Positions 24,841 through 37,004 are shown, numbered from the stretch's first letter. The stretch: 64,000 nucleotides of DNA from Cranoglanis bouderius (GCA_023630585.1 CM042548.1:9107027-9171026); one strand, 5' to 3'. A program made the numbers and translations. The notes: generated by a model from the sequence alone, not told the origin.

Positions 24841-25006
24841 ATTTATTTCACTGACAAAGAAATGATCAGCCTATAATTTTAATGGTAGGTGTATTTTAAC
24901 TCTGACAGACAGAATAACAACAAAAAAATCCAGAAAAACGCATTTCAAAAAAGTTATAAATTGATTTGCATTTTAATGAGGGAAATAAGTATTTGACCCC
25001 TTCGAC

Positions 25007-26004
25007 TTAGTACTTGGTGAAACCCTTGTTGGCAATCACAGAGGTCAGACGTTTCTTGTAGTTGGCCACCAGGTTTGCACACATCTCAGGAGGGATTTTG
25101 TCCCACTCCTCTTTGCAGATCCTCTCCAAGTCATTAAGGTCTCTAGGCTGACATTTGGCAACTCGAACCTTCAGCTCCCTCCACAGATTTTCTATGGGAT
25201 TAAGGTCTGGAGACTGGCTAGGTCACTCCAGGACCTTAATGTGCTTCTTCTTGAGCCACTTTGTTGCCTTGGCTGTGTGTTTTGGGTCATTGTTGTGCTG
25301 GAATACCCATCCACAACCCATTTTCAATGCCCTGGCTGAGGGAAGGAGGTTCTCACCCAAGATTTGACGGTACATGGCCCCGTCCATCGTCCCTTCGATG
25401 CGGTGCAGTTGTCCTGTCCCCTTAGCAGAAAAACACCCCCAAAGTATAATGTTCACACCTCCATGTTTGACAGTAGGGATGGTGTTCTTGGGGTCATAGG
25501 CAGCATTCCTCCTCTTCCAAACACGGCGAGTTGAGTTGATGCCAAAGCTCGATTTTGGTCTCATCTGACCACAACACTTTCACCCAGTTCTCCTCTGAAT
25601 CATTCAGGCAAACTTCAGACGGGCCTGTACATGTGCTTTCTTGAGCAGGGGGACCTTGCGGGCGCTGCAGGATTTCAGTCCTTCATGGCGTAGTGTGTTA
25701 CCAATTGTTTTATTAGTGACTATGGTCCCATCTGCCTTGAGATCATTAACAAGATCCTCCCATGTAGTTCTGGGCTGATTCCTCACCGTTCTCATGATTA
25801 TTGAAACATTGAAACGAAGTGAGATCTTGCATGGAGCCCCAGACCGAGGGAGACTGACAGTTTCTTCCATTTGAGAATAATCGCACCATCTGTTGTCACC
25901 TTCTCACCAAGCTGCTTGGCGATGGTCTTGTAGCCCATTCCAGCCTTGTGTAGGTCTACAAGCTTGTCCCTGACATCCTTGGACAGCTGTTTGGTCTTGG
26001 CCAT
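25007..26004 (-). pseudogene. Tc1 transposase pseudogene (family B)
   Basis: The ATG at 26004-26002 starts MAKTKQLSKDVRDKLVDLHK, the paired-like DNA-binding domain of a Tc1 transposase, followed by a helix-turn-helix (GYKTIAKQLG). Frame changes occur near 25870, 25600 and 25225. The first catalytic region lies near 25560 (TCAGATGAGACC on the minus strand), the second at about 25290 (FQHNNDPKHTA, where the catalytic Asp has become Asn) and LNPIENLW near 25190. It ends with TAA at 25009-25007. With three frame breaks and the Asp loss it is dead. Confidence 0.9.
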
Positions 26005-26047
26005 GGTGGAGAGTTTGGAATCTGATTGATTGATTGCTTCTGTGGAC

Positions 26048-26139
26048 AGGTGTCTTTTTTACAGGTAACGAGCTGAGATTAGGAGCACTCCCTTTAAGAG
26101 AGTGCTCCTAATCTCAGCTCGTTACCTGTGTAAAAGACG
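26048..26139. promoter_or_regulatory. Stem-loop in the leader of a family B Tc1
   Basis: Inverted repeat arms of about 40 bp (26048-26090 and 26100-26139) with a 9-base loop, 44 bp upstream of the transposase ATG. The equivalent hairpin is kept in the other copy at 48940-49034. Confidence 0.75.
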
Positions 26140-26609
26140 CATGGGAGCCAGAAATCTTGCTGACTGATAGGGGATCAAATACTTATTTCACTCATTAAAA
26201 TGCAAATCAATTTATAACTTTTTTGAAATGCGTTTTTCTGGATTTTTTTTGTTGTTATTCTGTCTCTCGCTGTTAAAATACACCTACCATTAAAATTATA
26301 GACTGATCATTTCTTTGTCAGTGGGCAAACATACAAAATCAGCATCAATACTTTTTTCCCCCATTGTATATGTCCACTTTATTTTAAAATACTGAAACAT
26401 CTTGGGTACACAGAAAAAAAAAAGAAAAAAAAGCTAACAAGCCTGGATTTAACAAGCCTGGATTTAATCTCACTAAATCCCCTCTATTCACATCACAAAG
26501 GCTAGTGTCATGAGAAAACCCTGCATATCCAAAACAGAAACAAAAACAAAAAAATTTATTTAAAAAAAGATCCGATGTTTCAACATGAGAATTCTGGACA
26601 ATGTCATCT

Positions 26610-26895
26610 TCACCGTGTAGGGGCAGCTGATTGATGTTTATGCACTTTATTTAGAGCGTGCAGTAACCCACTCCTCCTCCATCAGATGTGCAGTGGAGAT
26701 CATCGTGACATGCCACATCATACTGTGCTACGGCAGCTGCAACGTTGCAGATACAAGCTCATCAGTGGATAGTGTAAACTGCCCAGCACATCACCGACAC
26801 CAGCCTTCCCAGCATGGAGGCCATTTGCACAAAAATATGTCAGAAGTACGAAGAATATCATGAAGGACCCCACCTACCCAGCTCAGAACTGGGAA
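26610..26895 (+). pseudogene. LINE reverse transcriptase C-terminal scrap
   Basis: One frame reads TDTSLPSMEAICTK then CQKYEEYHEGP and LPSSELG. This resembles the post-reverse-transcriptase end of fish non-LTR retrotransposons, where a LPS.EDIY...R..RNI.KDPTHPSSELF pattern occurs. Stops and frame changes are present. The family (Rex1 or L2-like) is a guess. Confidence 0.4.
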
Positions 26896-27750
26896 ACTCT
26901 GTTCTATTCTGTTTTTATATATTGCATTACTTTTAAAATAATTGTATATCAATACTTTTTTATATCAAAAATCTGTTACACTGCAGCACAGAGCTTCACT
27001 AAATAACATTTTGTTCTTCTGTACACTTGTGTGCTGATAAATGACAATAAATAGTCTCTGACAGTGATATATTTAGGCTAGTGTTTTAGGTAGGGGCAAC
27101 ACAACAATGGCTATCCTGCAGTTTCACTGTTAGTGTCAGCACATATATTTTTTGCCTTCTCATAGAAGACGATCCATGGCACAAAACTCCTCCAACGACA
27201 CTGTCAGTGCTTAGTTGAATAAAAAATAAATAAATAAATAATTTAATTCCCAGCATCATTACAGTATCAGCCAAGGCTTGGCTCGGCTGGACTGGACAGT
27301 CAATCAAGCCAGGAAAATTCGTGTTCCTACGCACTCTGTGGATTCATGCTTCAGAGAAGGGCTCAGACTATCTCCGACAACAACTTGCAAATGGGCTGCT
27401 CACAGCAAAACTTGTTAGGAAATTGTATTCATGAGGATAATACTAACTGGAAGATGCTAGCTAACTACCTGGCTCCATTTCATTAAAGTGGCCGCCACAA
27501 AAATTCCACTTTCGCGTCAGGTTTGGTAGAACCCAGGCTGGAGGTGATGCGATAGTTTGACAGTCAGGAACAGGAACTAAGATGTGTGACGTGGCAACAT
27601 GCACTTTCACAGCACTTTCTATGTTGTCCGAGGTATAGCAGGAGCAGTCACTGAAGCTGGTTCAGTAGAAGGCTAAAGGATGAAGACAGACTTGGACTAC
27701 TCCTCCATTTGCACATTTCCACCAAATCTGGAACTAAAGTCTTCTCTAAT
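26896..27750. other. Unassigned DNA, no gene seen
   Basis: No feature could be supported. Confidence 0.35.
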
Positions 27751-28176
27751 GGGGCTTTCACACTGGCAGTTTGGCAGTGGAAGCTGTCATGTGGATCGGG
27801 AAGCGCACCGTGGTACGGAACTTCCTGTATGAAGTGGTCTGAGTTCGGTTGCACCGGAACTGAGCCACACTTCCTGTTAATGTGAACGCAACTCGTACTC
27901 GGGTCCACACTTATTCAGGAAGTAAAGTAACCTACGCATGTGTTTTAGCCGAGGATGACATCATTAGTTTCCACAACACACGTGTACCATGAGTGGCAAG
28001 GGAATTTGTGGAACACAGAAGAGGTCCACTGTTGCGAAGTAACCAAAATAATTTTTTATAGAAACCCAAAAATGAGTGAGTCGCGTTGTGCTCTCCATGC
28101 GCGTTTGTGATGACGCACTGGGAACAATTGCACTCGGATTCGGACTGCAGCAAATGTGCCCAGTGAGAAAACCACC
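27751..28176. mobile_element. Probable MITE with imperfect terminal inverted repeats
   Basis: The left end GGGGCTTTCACACTGGCA pairs imperfectly with the right end, which reads GGTGGTTTTCTCACTGGGCA on the minus strand. The 426-bp interior is richer in CpG than the flanks and has no transposase. No clear target duplication. Confidence 0.5.
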
Positions 28177-28545
28177 TAAAGAGAACTATTCTGAATGAGG
28201 ACTAGTTTGTTTTGCGTCTCCATCAACTGAAGGGACCAAGACTAGTATGTAAAATATAAAATGACTGTTTCATGCTTGTGCTATTTCAGAACACAGCAGA
28301 AGTACAGAAACACAGTGAATGTGGAGGAGAACTTGTGTTGTTCTTTATCGCTTTTTTATTTTTGATATGCTTACGATGTTAACATTAATCCAGCTTTTTA
28401 CACCAGGACCAGTGGTCAAATAGGCATGGCTGGAGAAATCACTAGGCCAGGCACAAGATTATATGCCTGGGATATTTTCATTCATAGTCATGTGACGGAC
28501 ATTCCTAGCCTATACTCAGTAAGCTAGCAGTCACCAGTGACTATT

Positions 28546-28905
28546 TGTCACGTCCAAAACCATTGCCAATCAAGGAACCACCTCAACACCAGAGCACAGT
28601 ACATACATGCCGTCACTTTAACTCCCCTGATTTCTAACATACTCGTTTCCTGTTTAACCCATTCCTATCTAATTAAACCACTTAGTCACCTCTAATCTTT
28701 GCAAGTAATCTAATCTCAGCATTCAGCATTACCTCTGTTTGCTTTTTCTAATATTTTTTTTTGTCTTCTGGATTAGTTGGTTTGTACTTTACTGTTCTCG
28801 ATATTTGATCGATTGACCTGTTTCACATTTGTTGGCTGATTTGGATTTGTTAATAAAGCTCACACTTACATCCAAACACTTCTGCTTCCTTTTCATTGTG
28901 CCAAA
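28546..28905 (+). mobile_element. Possible solo LTR of a Ty3/gypsy element
   Basis: Starts TGTCACGTCC, a common start of fish gypsy LTRs, and carries a polyadenylation signal AATAAA (about 28850) near its 3' part. The end is taken at a CA near 28905. No target duplication found and no internal region follows clearly. Confidence 0.4.
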
Positions 28906-29064
28906 GTTCCACTCCAACACTCCCTCATTCATCTATTCTGACCCTGGAAATGAAAAGGTTCCTGGAACCAAAGCCAAGAAAATAAACGTCACCCCTGTTC
29001 CACCGGTGGAAGCTCTTGACATCATGGCCACCACTTGGAACGTCAGCCACCACGGAGACCTTCA

Positions 29065-29709
29065 GTGCATCCCAAATCGCACACTTATGCACTATTCTAT
29101 GCCATTTTGCAGTATAAATAGTGTGATTAGTGTGTTCACACTGAAAAAAACCCAAAGAACATAGTGCACTTTAAGTTCCAGGATGATGCACTCATTCAAC
29201 CGAAAAAACAAAGTGTGGAATGATGGACGCTTCATGCACTCAACGGTAGCAGCTTTCCTTACGTAACGGATGGGGAGGGGCTATATATCTGATATCAAGC
29301 TCAGATGCAGAACAAAAAAAAAAACAAAAAAAAAGATGTTAACATTGCCAGCAGCCATAGCCACAACCACAACTTACTGTGTTGATTTTAAATTGTGCAA
29401 GCAAAATTCGCCTGCGGAGACGATTACTCCTCCGTCTGACGGTGACTGAGGTACTTGTTGGGCATAAAAGGAAACATTAACATAAACAGTAAAATGTACC
29501 AATTCACTTTTGTTATCTGTTTGGCTATTTCGCTAACACTAGCGCCATCGCATTACGTTTCGTTTAACGTAATTTGCCCTCGACTGGGAAACAGCATATA
29601 CTTCCGGTTAGTACAATACAGAAAGTGTGCCATTTGAGACGATACTACCCTTCTAAAATTCCTACACTAGACGGCAGAGTATAAGTGTATAGTATGTCAT
29701 TTGGGACAC
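29065..29709. mobile_element. MITE with about 40-bp imperfect inverted ends
   Basis: Left GTGCATCCCAAATCGCACAC pairs with the right end, which reads GTGTCCCAAATGACATACTA on the minus strand, and similarity continues through ACTTATRC. No transposase. Class II superfamily uncertain. Confidence 0.55.
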
Positions 29710-30655
29710 AAGTCTTGTTTCCTGTTACCGCATCAACCACAGCCATAAGAAGTGCTGTAAAACCTATGGTCTTTATTTCACTTCTGTTTGCCCTCATCCA
29801 CTTTATCCCTGTGTTTGGATCTTTAATTTTTCAGCAAGGTTCGCCCAGGTGTGTGAGGTACAGTAAGCACTGTAGGAGATACCACCTGCATATCCTAGGA
29901 CACTAATAATATTTACTGGAATGAGCAGCTATGGGGCAGACTGGTGCTGGGAAGCTCGCTGGCAACCTGCACGGAGTCAGCCGTGGCTGCTATTGCTGTC
30001 TGCTAACCTTGATTAATGCGTCCCTATGCTGGGCAAGATCACACTGCAGTTGTTCCAGCTACCGTGCCCACAAACTGAGCATGCTCAATGCATTCTTAAA
30101 GACATCAAAACTGACCTTTTTAATCTTTGGTCATATTGAGCATGATTCACTTGTACTAATCACTTAAAAAAAGACAAAAGTCTTTTCTGTCCTCAATTAA
30201 ACTACATTTTCAACTAAAGTGCAACCTCTAAACGTCATCTGATTTCTGACTCAGTCCCCGGAGAATCAAAGTAGAAAAACAATAGTGTCATGTCACGTTT
30301 CACTTTCCTTCCCTGTGCCATAAACTGAAATGACATTAGCATAATCAATTCAGTTTGTAATCTGATATTGACTCTCAAAATCTCTCAGAGGCTCCTGCAC
30401 CACACTCGGAATCGAATATTTAAATGCAGTTTCCTCGCTTCTCACTTTTGGCGCTAACCAGATTTTAAAAACACTAGAACTTGTGGCTGAGACATATCTA
30501 TTATCTATTATCAAGTCAGTACAAAAAAAAAAAATTTAGATTCCCAAACATTAGTTTTCTAGCACAAAATTAAATGTTACAGAAAAATGTTTGTCATTAA
30601 AGAAAGCAGCATATTACGTAAGAGACACTTTTCAGACAAAAAAAAAAAAAACACA
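29710..30655. other. Unassigned DNA, no gene seen
   Basis: No supported feature. Confidence 0.35.
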
Positions 30656-30658
30656 ATG

Positions 30659-30973
30659 AAGGCTGCTGGGTTTTGCTGCGAAAATAAGAAGCGAGTGCGA
30701 AAGTCAAAGTCTCCAGAAGAACTGTGGCTGGTTCTGCAAGATGCTCAATAAAACTTACCAGCTCATTTCCTTATAAGACTGCACAAATTGTACCTGAGAC
30801 TACTATTTTTTATTTTTTTGTCACACCAAATATTGACTTTGTTTCATTTACTACTGTTTACTGCTCTTTACAGTATTTTTTTAAAATGTAGAAACATTTA
30901 ATTTCATTATTTTGAAGGCATCTTTGCTTTACAGCATTTCTTTGCATGTCCCTAAAGCTTTTGCACAGTACTG
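30659..30973 (+). pseudogene. Tc1-like 3' end with transposase tail (family H)
   Basis: Reads SPEELWLVLQDAQ in one frame (30705-30745), then a PAHF piece, as in the C-terminal helix region of a Tc1 transposase. The element then runs to the terminus TTTTGCACAGTACTG, ending at 30973 with TA after it. The 5' part and catalytic core are absent. Confidence 0.65.
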
Positions 30974-30975
30974 TA

Positions 30976-32240
30976 TGCAAAAGAGAAAGAGAAAATACGT
31001 TTAAGTCTGTAGTTCTCACAGCTATATACAGTAGAAAACATCAAAACCTCACCAATTCCCAGGCCACCAGACATAGTTATGGAGGTGAGACACATAGCTT
31101 GTTTCACACGTTTTATGTGTTGTCTATTTTGTTGTCTATTTTTTGTGCCCAAGTACACTGTAAAGTGCATCCATATCCTTTAAAATCACACTCCCACATT
31201 CCTTCGCTTTTTCAGTAAACCAGTTAGCAAATGTAGTTAGTAACCCATTACTGCTGTTGAAGATTTTCTGGTGTTCACACAGATATTTTCAGGTTTGAGA
31301 CTACTGACGTCAAATTAATTATTCAAAAATACAGAAGATGGATGTGATCCATCCGTACATACAAAAACAAAATCTATCCATGGACTAATTATTAATGTGC
31401 TATCAGTGTTTAAAGTGCATTATGATTTAGGCTATGTACCAGCAGGCTGCAGCTTTTAGGCATAATTTATATTAATATATCATGCTGCATTGCATTTATT
31501 CATATCACTACTAGGGCTGCATGGTATGGAGAAAAAATGTGATGCGCACTAAGCTTATAGGACAATGTGTTAATAATGTGTGGCGTGATAAATTAGAGGT
31601 TAACATGTGAAATGTCACATTTTCCAAATTATTTTAGAAACAATGTGCTTGTGAATTGTTACCCCAATCGCCTGGTGCAACAGTTTTTTTAATTGTGGTC
31701 GTTGTGCAAGATCAGACCATGGTGCCAAGATAGCAAGCTAGCCAGATAAACACAAGAACGAGAACGAGAAAGCCTTCTCTCTGTTCTGATCCTTCACTGC
31801 ACTGCACGTTCAGTTATTCAGAGTGAGATTACAAGTTGGCACTCTGTATATCTTAGAGAGTGATTATTGTAGCTCAAAGAAAATTGAAGTGCCACCCTTT
31901 CTGAGAATGAAACCTATAGCTTCACTGCTTCCCTGCTCAATTTGATGGCAGATACTCGCAAGCCACTGAGCTCTGCTGCTCGTCCTACACTTATGACGTC
32001 GTCGTGTCGACAGGGAGACAAAATCGTCTGCGCTCTGCCTCTTGTTAACTTCAGTGACTTTATTCGTGTAATTGATTTTATCACAGCCTTGATGATGTGT
32101 TCATTTTGTAAAATGTGATAACGATAAGAATTAGATACATCATTCCTAATAAAACAGTCATCATAGAGTGAATCGTTGAATTCTACCACTGATTTACCAC
32201 TGAAGTGCCTTGAAACATGCAGCGTTATTCGATGTGTTGA
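30976..32240. other. Unassigned DNA, no gene seen
   Basis: A TAGGGCTGCATGGTATGG stretch at 31512 resembles the end of fish hAT-type elements, but no partner end was found. Nothing else assigned. Confidence 0.3.
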
Positions 32241-32245
32241 CAGGG

Positions 32246-32827
32246 GGGTGTGTCTCGATCAGCTCCCTAGCTCATGAATCTGTATATCGCACTGGAAAGG
32301 ACCCTGGCTCACTACACATTGGGACACTGATAACTCAATTTCCGGCAACATGACTACGTACTCACGCTGTAAAACGTCACCAAAAATCAAAAACGTAAAA
32401 ATTTTTACGTTTTATATGTCATATAAATTTCTTAGCTTAATCACATGCATTTCTGCCATAATATGTCAAGCAGGATCGTGGGCTAGCTAGTGGATTTTTT
32501 TTTTTAAATCATTAAACACTTAAACGTCGTTAGACTCAAACAAACCATATATAGAACGTCAAATAAAGTCAAAAATCGCTAGCGTAAGTAATCATTTGAG
32601 AGAGAGCTACAACAACGATAACAAGCTACTCACATTTGTAGACGGAAGTTGGCTCAGAGTTCATCTGCCATTTTTTTCGAAATGAGAGGCTTCAGAAGAC
32701 TTCATTTCCAATAAGGGAATATAGTGAGCATCGATGCTCCCTGCTTTTTGCTGTGCATTGTGGGATTTTTTTTAGGGAGCGAACATTCCAGTGCACTGGA
32801 AGGATTTTGCGATTGAGACAGCCCTTA
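32246..32827. mobile_element. Probable MITE with imperfect terminal inverted repeats
   Basis: Left GGGTGTGTCTCGATCAGCTC pairs with the right end, which reads AGGGCTGTCTCAATCGCAAA on the minus strand. The internal region has an AACGTAAAAATTTTTACGTT palindrome (32391-32410). No coding. Confidence 0.5.
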
Positions 32828-32856
32828 AAATGGCCGACTCCCTGATCAGTGCCTTT

Positions 32857-33020
32857 GGCTGTGTCCAAAATCGCGTACTGTGACAGTATGTACTGCATTT
32901 GATGCAGTACCTACTGCATGGCTGTTGAATCAGTACATACTAATCAGTATGTGTGTGTAGTATGAATACAATCCCGGACATACTACAACTGCCATGTTGG
33001 CATTGTCATGTGACCTTTGA
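32857..33020 (+). repeat. Fragment of another DNA element end
   Basis: GGCTGTGTCCAAAATCGCGT followed by repeated CAGTAC/GTACTG words suggests the terminal region of a second MITE type abutting the previous one. No matching right end seen. Confidence 0.4.
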
Positions 33021-33608
33021 TGTCATCAAAAACACAAAAATCAGGAAAGTTAACTGAATTAGCAGTTTAATGTGGGCAGTGTTAACAGGCTGAGGTAAAT
33101 TCGTTGCCATTAGCTTGGCCGGCTAAGGCAGTGATGGAGATCACGAAAAAGGTTTCAAACGCTGTGAGAACTGTTTTCTTGTTCAAACCTTCAACAAGTT
33201 AACAATTTATTCGGGTACTGTTAAACAGGTACTGTTTAACACACCCGTAATTTCCACTGAAACAGGAAGTCAGGGCAGGACATATCGAAGTGGGCTCCTC
33301 CCACTTTTTAAATAGAGAACAGCGTGTAGCTTACCTCACAGACCGGGCTAAGCCATCCTTGACAGTTAGTACCATGGATTTTTATAATGTTGGGGGTGGG
33401 ACACTTCAGATTCTAGAGAGCATTTGATTGGACAGAAAATCTGATGAGAAGCTGAAATGCAGAATGATGTCATCAAAACTGTTGATCCATATTGGTGGTA
33501 GAGAGAGACTGTAAATTTTGAATGTATATATCTTCTAAATGCGAATTGTGTCATTGTTTTGGAGAACACTAGCTTATAGATAACTTTAAGGCTAACATAT
33601 TCATACTA

Positions 33609-33650
33609 AGTTTCAAGGGGACGTTTCAAGGGGAAGTTTCAAGGGGACTT
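33609..33650 (+). repeat. Three-copy short tandem repeat
   Basis: TTTCAAGGGGA occurs three times in a row with a 13-15 bp period. Confidence 0.8.
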
Positions 33651-34793
33651 TAATTATTAGGACAAGCAGAGTGTGTTTCTACTTCACAGAAAGGCTCACT
33701 CACATTCTTTGGACTACAGGAAAAGCATTGACATTGGGAAAATAAATAATTTTCCTGTAACTCTTGTTCTTAGAACAACATATACGTCCTTATCAGTGCC
33801 ACAGAGTCTTTCCCCAGGATTCTTTTGATTATAGATATGCCTTTGACTACAGATATAGTTGATCTTGCCTACTTGATCTCTTTAACAATGGTGATGATTC
33901 CTGAATTGTTCTAGATAAAGACCCTGCTGTCTACACCTCCCACATGTTACAGAAGACAGTACTTCTAAAAGATAGTAAACTAGTGAAACTCATTTTTCTT
34001 CAGTAACGTGATCTATTTCCAAGTGAAACGCCACATTTGAGCGGGTGGGACCTTTATTCTAACCATCGGGATTTGCCTTGTGCAAAGCTGGCGTTCCAAA
34101 ACAAGCATGGAGTCCTATATAGATGCTATCCAACAACTTGTTCAACGTGTGACATTCACTTCATAAGGAAATCTCATTTAGCTAGCAACGTTTTGGACAT
34201 CTTTAGAGAGACTGGCTGTTTTTACTACCACATTTATTAAACTGGTTCCTTAGTTTACACAGTCGTATAAAAATCACACATCATTTTGGTGAAATATATT
34301 TATGGTTTCTTAAATATAAGGTGTCAAAATATGATGTATACAAAAATACCTGATATTAGCCAAAAGCAGATTGTTCAGCCAGAATTCAGCCACAGAGACA
34401 TTTGGTACGTTTTCCCAAACCACCGCAGATACTGTATTTCAGTTGGCTAGAGATGACATTAAGGTGCCACTAAATCAATATCAGTGGAAATCACGTCAAT
34501 AAACCAACAGTGTTTAAGTGTTTTAGAACAAACCACATTTATCTAATGCTATTTTTAACAATGAATACAACTCAGCGACTTGGTTCATAATGGTGTTACA
34601 TATGTGAATATCGGTTATAGGCAGGAAGCAACCACTGGGTGGTGTTTGGATCTTCCAGCAGGAAAATATATCCAAATCCACACAAAAATGGTTCACTTAT
34701 CACAGAATCAAGCTTTTTTTAGTCCACTAAACCCCACTGAAAGTTTTGCTCTCTGCAGTGTTTAGCTAGCTAGCTACGGTTAAATGGCTAGCT
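33651..34793. other. Unassigned DNA, no gene seen
   Basis: No supported feature. Confidence 0.35.
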
Positions 34794-34897
34794 CAATGTC
34801 AATCAGCTTTGGCTCTATGTCAATCAGCTTTGTCTCAATGTCAATCAGCTTTGGCTCTATGTCAATCAGCTTTGTCTCAATGTCAATCAGCTTTGGC
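34794..34897 (+). repeat. Minisatellite with 21-bp units alternating in pairs
   Basis: Five 21-bp units built around ATGTCAATCAGCTTTG. Odd and even units differ at fixed positions (CTCAATG...GGC versus CTCTATG...GTC), so the real period is 42 bp. The even units are near-identical, indicating recent expansion by a 42-bp step. It stays open on the plus strand as MSISFGSMSISFVS repeats, which I regard as incidental. Confidence 0.95.
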
Positions 34898-35121
34898 ACC
34901 TTTTCAAACAGTGCAGAGATAATGAAAAAACTCAGACTAATGCATCATGCATGCAGTGAAATATTGGTTCCTCCACCCATTATACAGACAGAAAAAAACA
35001 ACACAAGTAAGTTGTGTGTAGTAACAAGTTGCGCCAGCACACACCACCAGAACAGCTTCAATGCACTGTGGCGTCAATTCTACAAGTATCTGTAACTGTA
35101 CAGTGGAGCTCCATTCTTACA

Positions 35122-35492
35122 AAAAAGATTCCCTCAATTGGTGTTTTGATGATGATGGTAGTGGTTCTTTAACATGTCACTCCAAAATCACCCCAAAACA
35201 GATCACACTGCCATAACTATCAGTACCTATAAGATATCATTAATTTCTGTAAAACTAAAGGATTGCAAAACACAAAAGCAATTGCATTGTTTACAAAGGA
35301 ACAAAGAGGGAAAAGTGTTAACAATGTTGCAATAGGTTTTGTGTTTTGCAATCCTTTACTTTTACAGAAATTAATGATATCTTATAGGTACTGATAGTTA
35401 TGGCAGTGTGATCTGTTTTGGGGTGATTTTGGAGTGACATGTTAAAGAACCACTACCATCATCATCAAAACACCAATTGAGGGAATCTTTTT
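35122..35492. repeat. Nearly perfect long inverted repeat (156-bp arms)
   Basis: Arms 35122-35277 and 35337-35492 are reverse complements over 156 bp with one mismatch noticed (TTTAGTTTT versus TTTACTTTT). The 59-bp spacer also pairs partly (ATTGCATTGTT with AACAATGTTGCAAT). There is no coding. As DNA it could extrude a cruciform; if transcribed it would make a long double-stranded hairpin RNA. A partial third copy of the arm lies at 37005-37045, beyond the Tc1 insertion. Confidence 0.95.
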
Positions 35493-35502
35493 CCATCTTA
35501 TA

Positions 35503-37002
35503 CAGTGCGTATAGAAAAGAATCACCCCCCTTTAAAATAATCACATTTTGTTGTTTTTCAGCCTGAAATGAAGACGGACACAGTTTTTTTTTTTATCCAG
35601 CTGTATTTACTCAGTGCAACTTCAGAAAACTTCAAGTCAGAAAAAAAAAGTAAAAAAAAAAAAAAAAAAAACAGAATTGGAAAAAGGATCACCCCCTCCT
35701 AAAAATGACTTGTAAACTCAATAAGGTGTATCACCTTCTCAATGGCACACAAAGCCATTTGACTTTCAACTGTGATCAGCTGTGGTCATTTTGATTAGCT
35801 CAGCATGAAAAGAGCTTTCCTGGAGCATTTTGTAGTGCAACTGAAGCAAACTATGGGTGGCATGGCACTGTCAAAAGATCTCCGGGATAAAGTTGTGGAC
35901 AGGCACAAGTCAGGAGATGGATACAAAAAAATGTCAAAGGTTTTATCAATGCCTAGAAGCACAGTGAAAGAAGTGGAAGGTATTTGGTACAACACAGACC
36001 CTCGCTGGATCAGGACGTCGCTCCAAACTGGATGAAAGAGCCAGGAGGAAACTGGTCAGAGAGGCTACCAAGAGGCGTGCATTTATGACAAAGAGTGGTC
36101 ATTGTGTGCATGTGACAACAATATCACAAATTCTCCACAAATGTGGCTTGTATGGGAGGGTTGCAAGAAAAAAGCCACTCCTCAAGAAAGGCCACATGAA
36201 CGCACCTTGAAGATTCTGAGGCCACATGGAAAAAGGTGTTATGGTCAGATTAATTATTTGGCCTCAACACCAAACGATATGTCTGGCGGAAATCCAATAC
36301 AGCTCGCCATCCAAATAACACCATTTCTACAGTAAAGCATGGAGGTGGTAATATCCTGTTATGGGGGTGTTTCTCTGCAGCAGGGACTGGAGCACTTATC
36401 AGGATAGAAGGAAAATGGATGGGGAAAAATACCATCGAAATTGAGGAAAATCTGCTGCCCTCTGCCAGAAAGTTGTCAGTGGGAAGAAGGTTTACCGTCT
36501 AACATGATAATGACCCAAAGCACACAGCAAAACTGACCACACAGTGGTTGAAGGAGAAAAAGGTGAATATCCTTGCATGGCCTAGTCAGAGCCCAGACTT
36601 AAACCCCAATGAAAATCTGTGGAATGACTTGAAGACTGCAGTCCACAAACGGTCACCATCAAATTTAACTGAACTTGAGCAGTTCTGCAAAGAAGAGTGG
36701 GCAAATATTGCAAAGTCTAGATGTGCAAAGTTAGTAGAGACATATCCCAACAGACTAAAGTCTGTAATTAAAAAATTAAGGAAAATTAAAGCAAGGGGGT
36801 GATCCTTTTTCCAACTCAGTGATTCTGTTTATTTATTTATTTTTCCTGACATGTTGGTGTTATATCTTTCACTTGGATGTTATAAGTTGCACTGAGTAAA
36901 TACAGCTGGATAAAACAAAAACTGTGTCCATCTTCATTTCAGGTTGAAAAGCAACAAAATGTGATTATTTTAAAGGGGGGTGATTCTTTTCTATACCCAC
37001 TG
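35503..37002 (+). mobile_element. Tc1 family A, full-length copy
   Basis: 1500 bp from CAGTGCGTATAG to CTATACCCACTG, with TA on both sides (35501-35502, 37003-37004). The terminal inverted repeats are about 110-118 bp (35503-35620 and 36896-37002). The interior has long A runs (35641-35671) and a broken transposase. It sits directly against the long inverted repeat. Confidence 0.95.
35853..36802 (+). pseudogene. Tc1 transposase pseudogene (family A)
   Basis: Starts at an ATG at 35853 or 35862 (MALSKDLRDKVVDRHKSG), the N-terminal DNA-binding domain, with a second helix (GYKKMSKVLSMPRSTVKE). The frame is lost before the catalytic core. The first catalytic Asp codon (36248-36250) is followed at once by TAA, apparently after a small deletion. 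The second Asp block (HDNDPKH) is readable near 36505 and the last part, 36548-36802, is open with SPDLNPNENLW and ends KARG. Not functional. Confidence 0.9.
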
Positions 37003-37004
37003 TA

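Larger units (their letters stand above)
24841..26365 (-). mobile_element. Tc1 family B, left-truncated copy
   Basis: The same family as the full element at 48711-50302, inverted. The right terminal repeat is present to 26365 and followed by TA. The outer about 50 bp of the left repeat is missing, replaced by a fragment of another Tc1 family. A hairpin (26048-26090 with 26100-26139) lies just upstream of the transposase start, as in the other copy. Confidence 0.9.

Noticed and set aside
31512..31600. hAT-type element end (TAGGGCTGCATGG)
   Set aside because: No matching right end or 8-bp target duplication could be found.
34784..35095. Repeat protein (MSISFG/MSISFV)
   Set aside because: Produced by a 21-bp minisatellite whose period is a multiple of three; no flanking gene signals.
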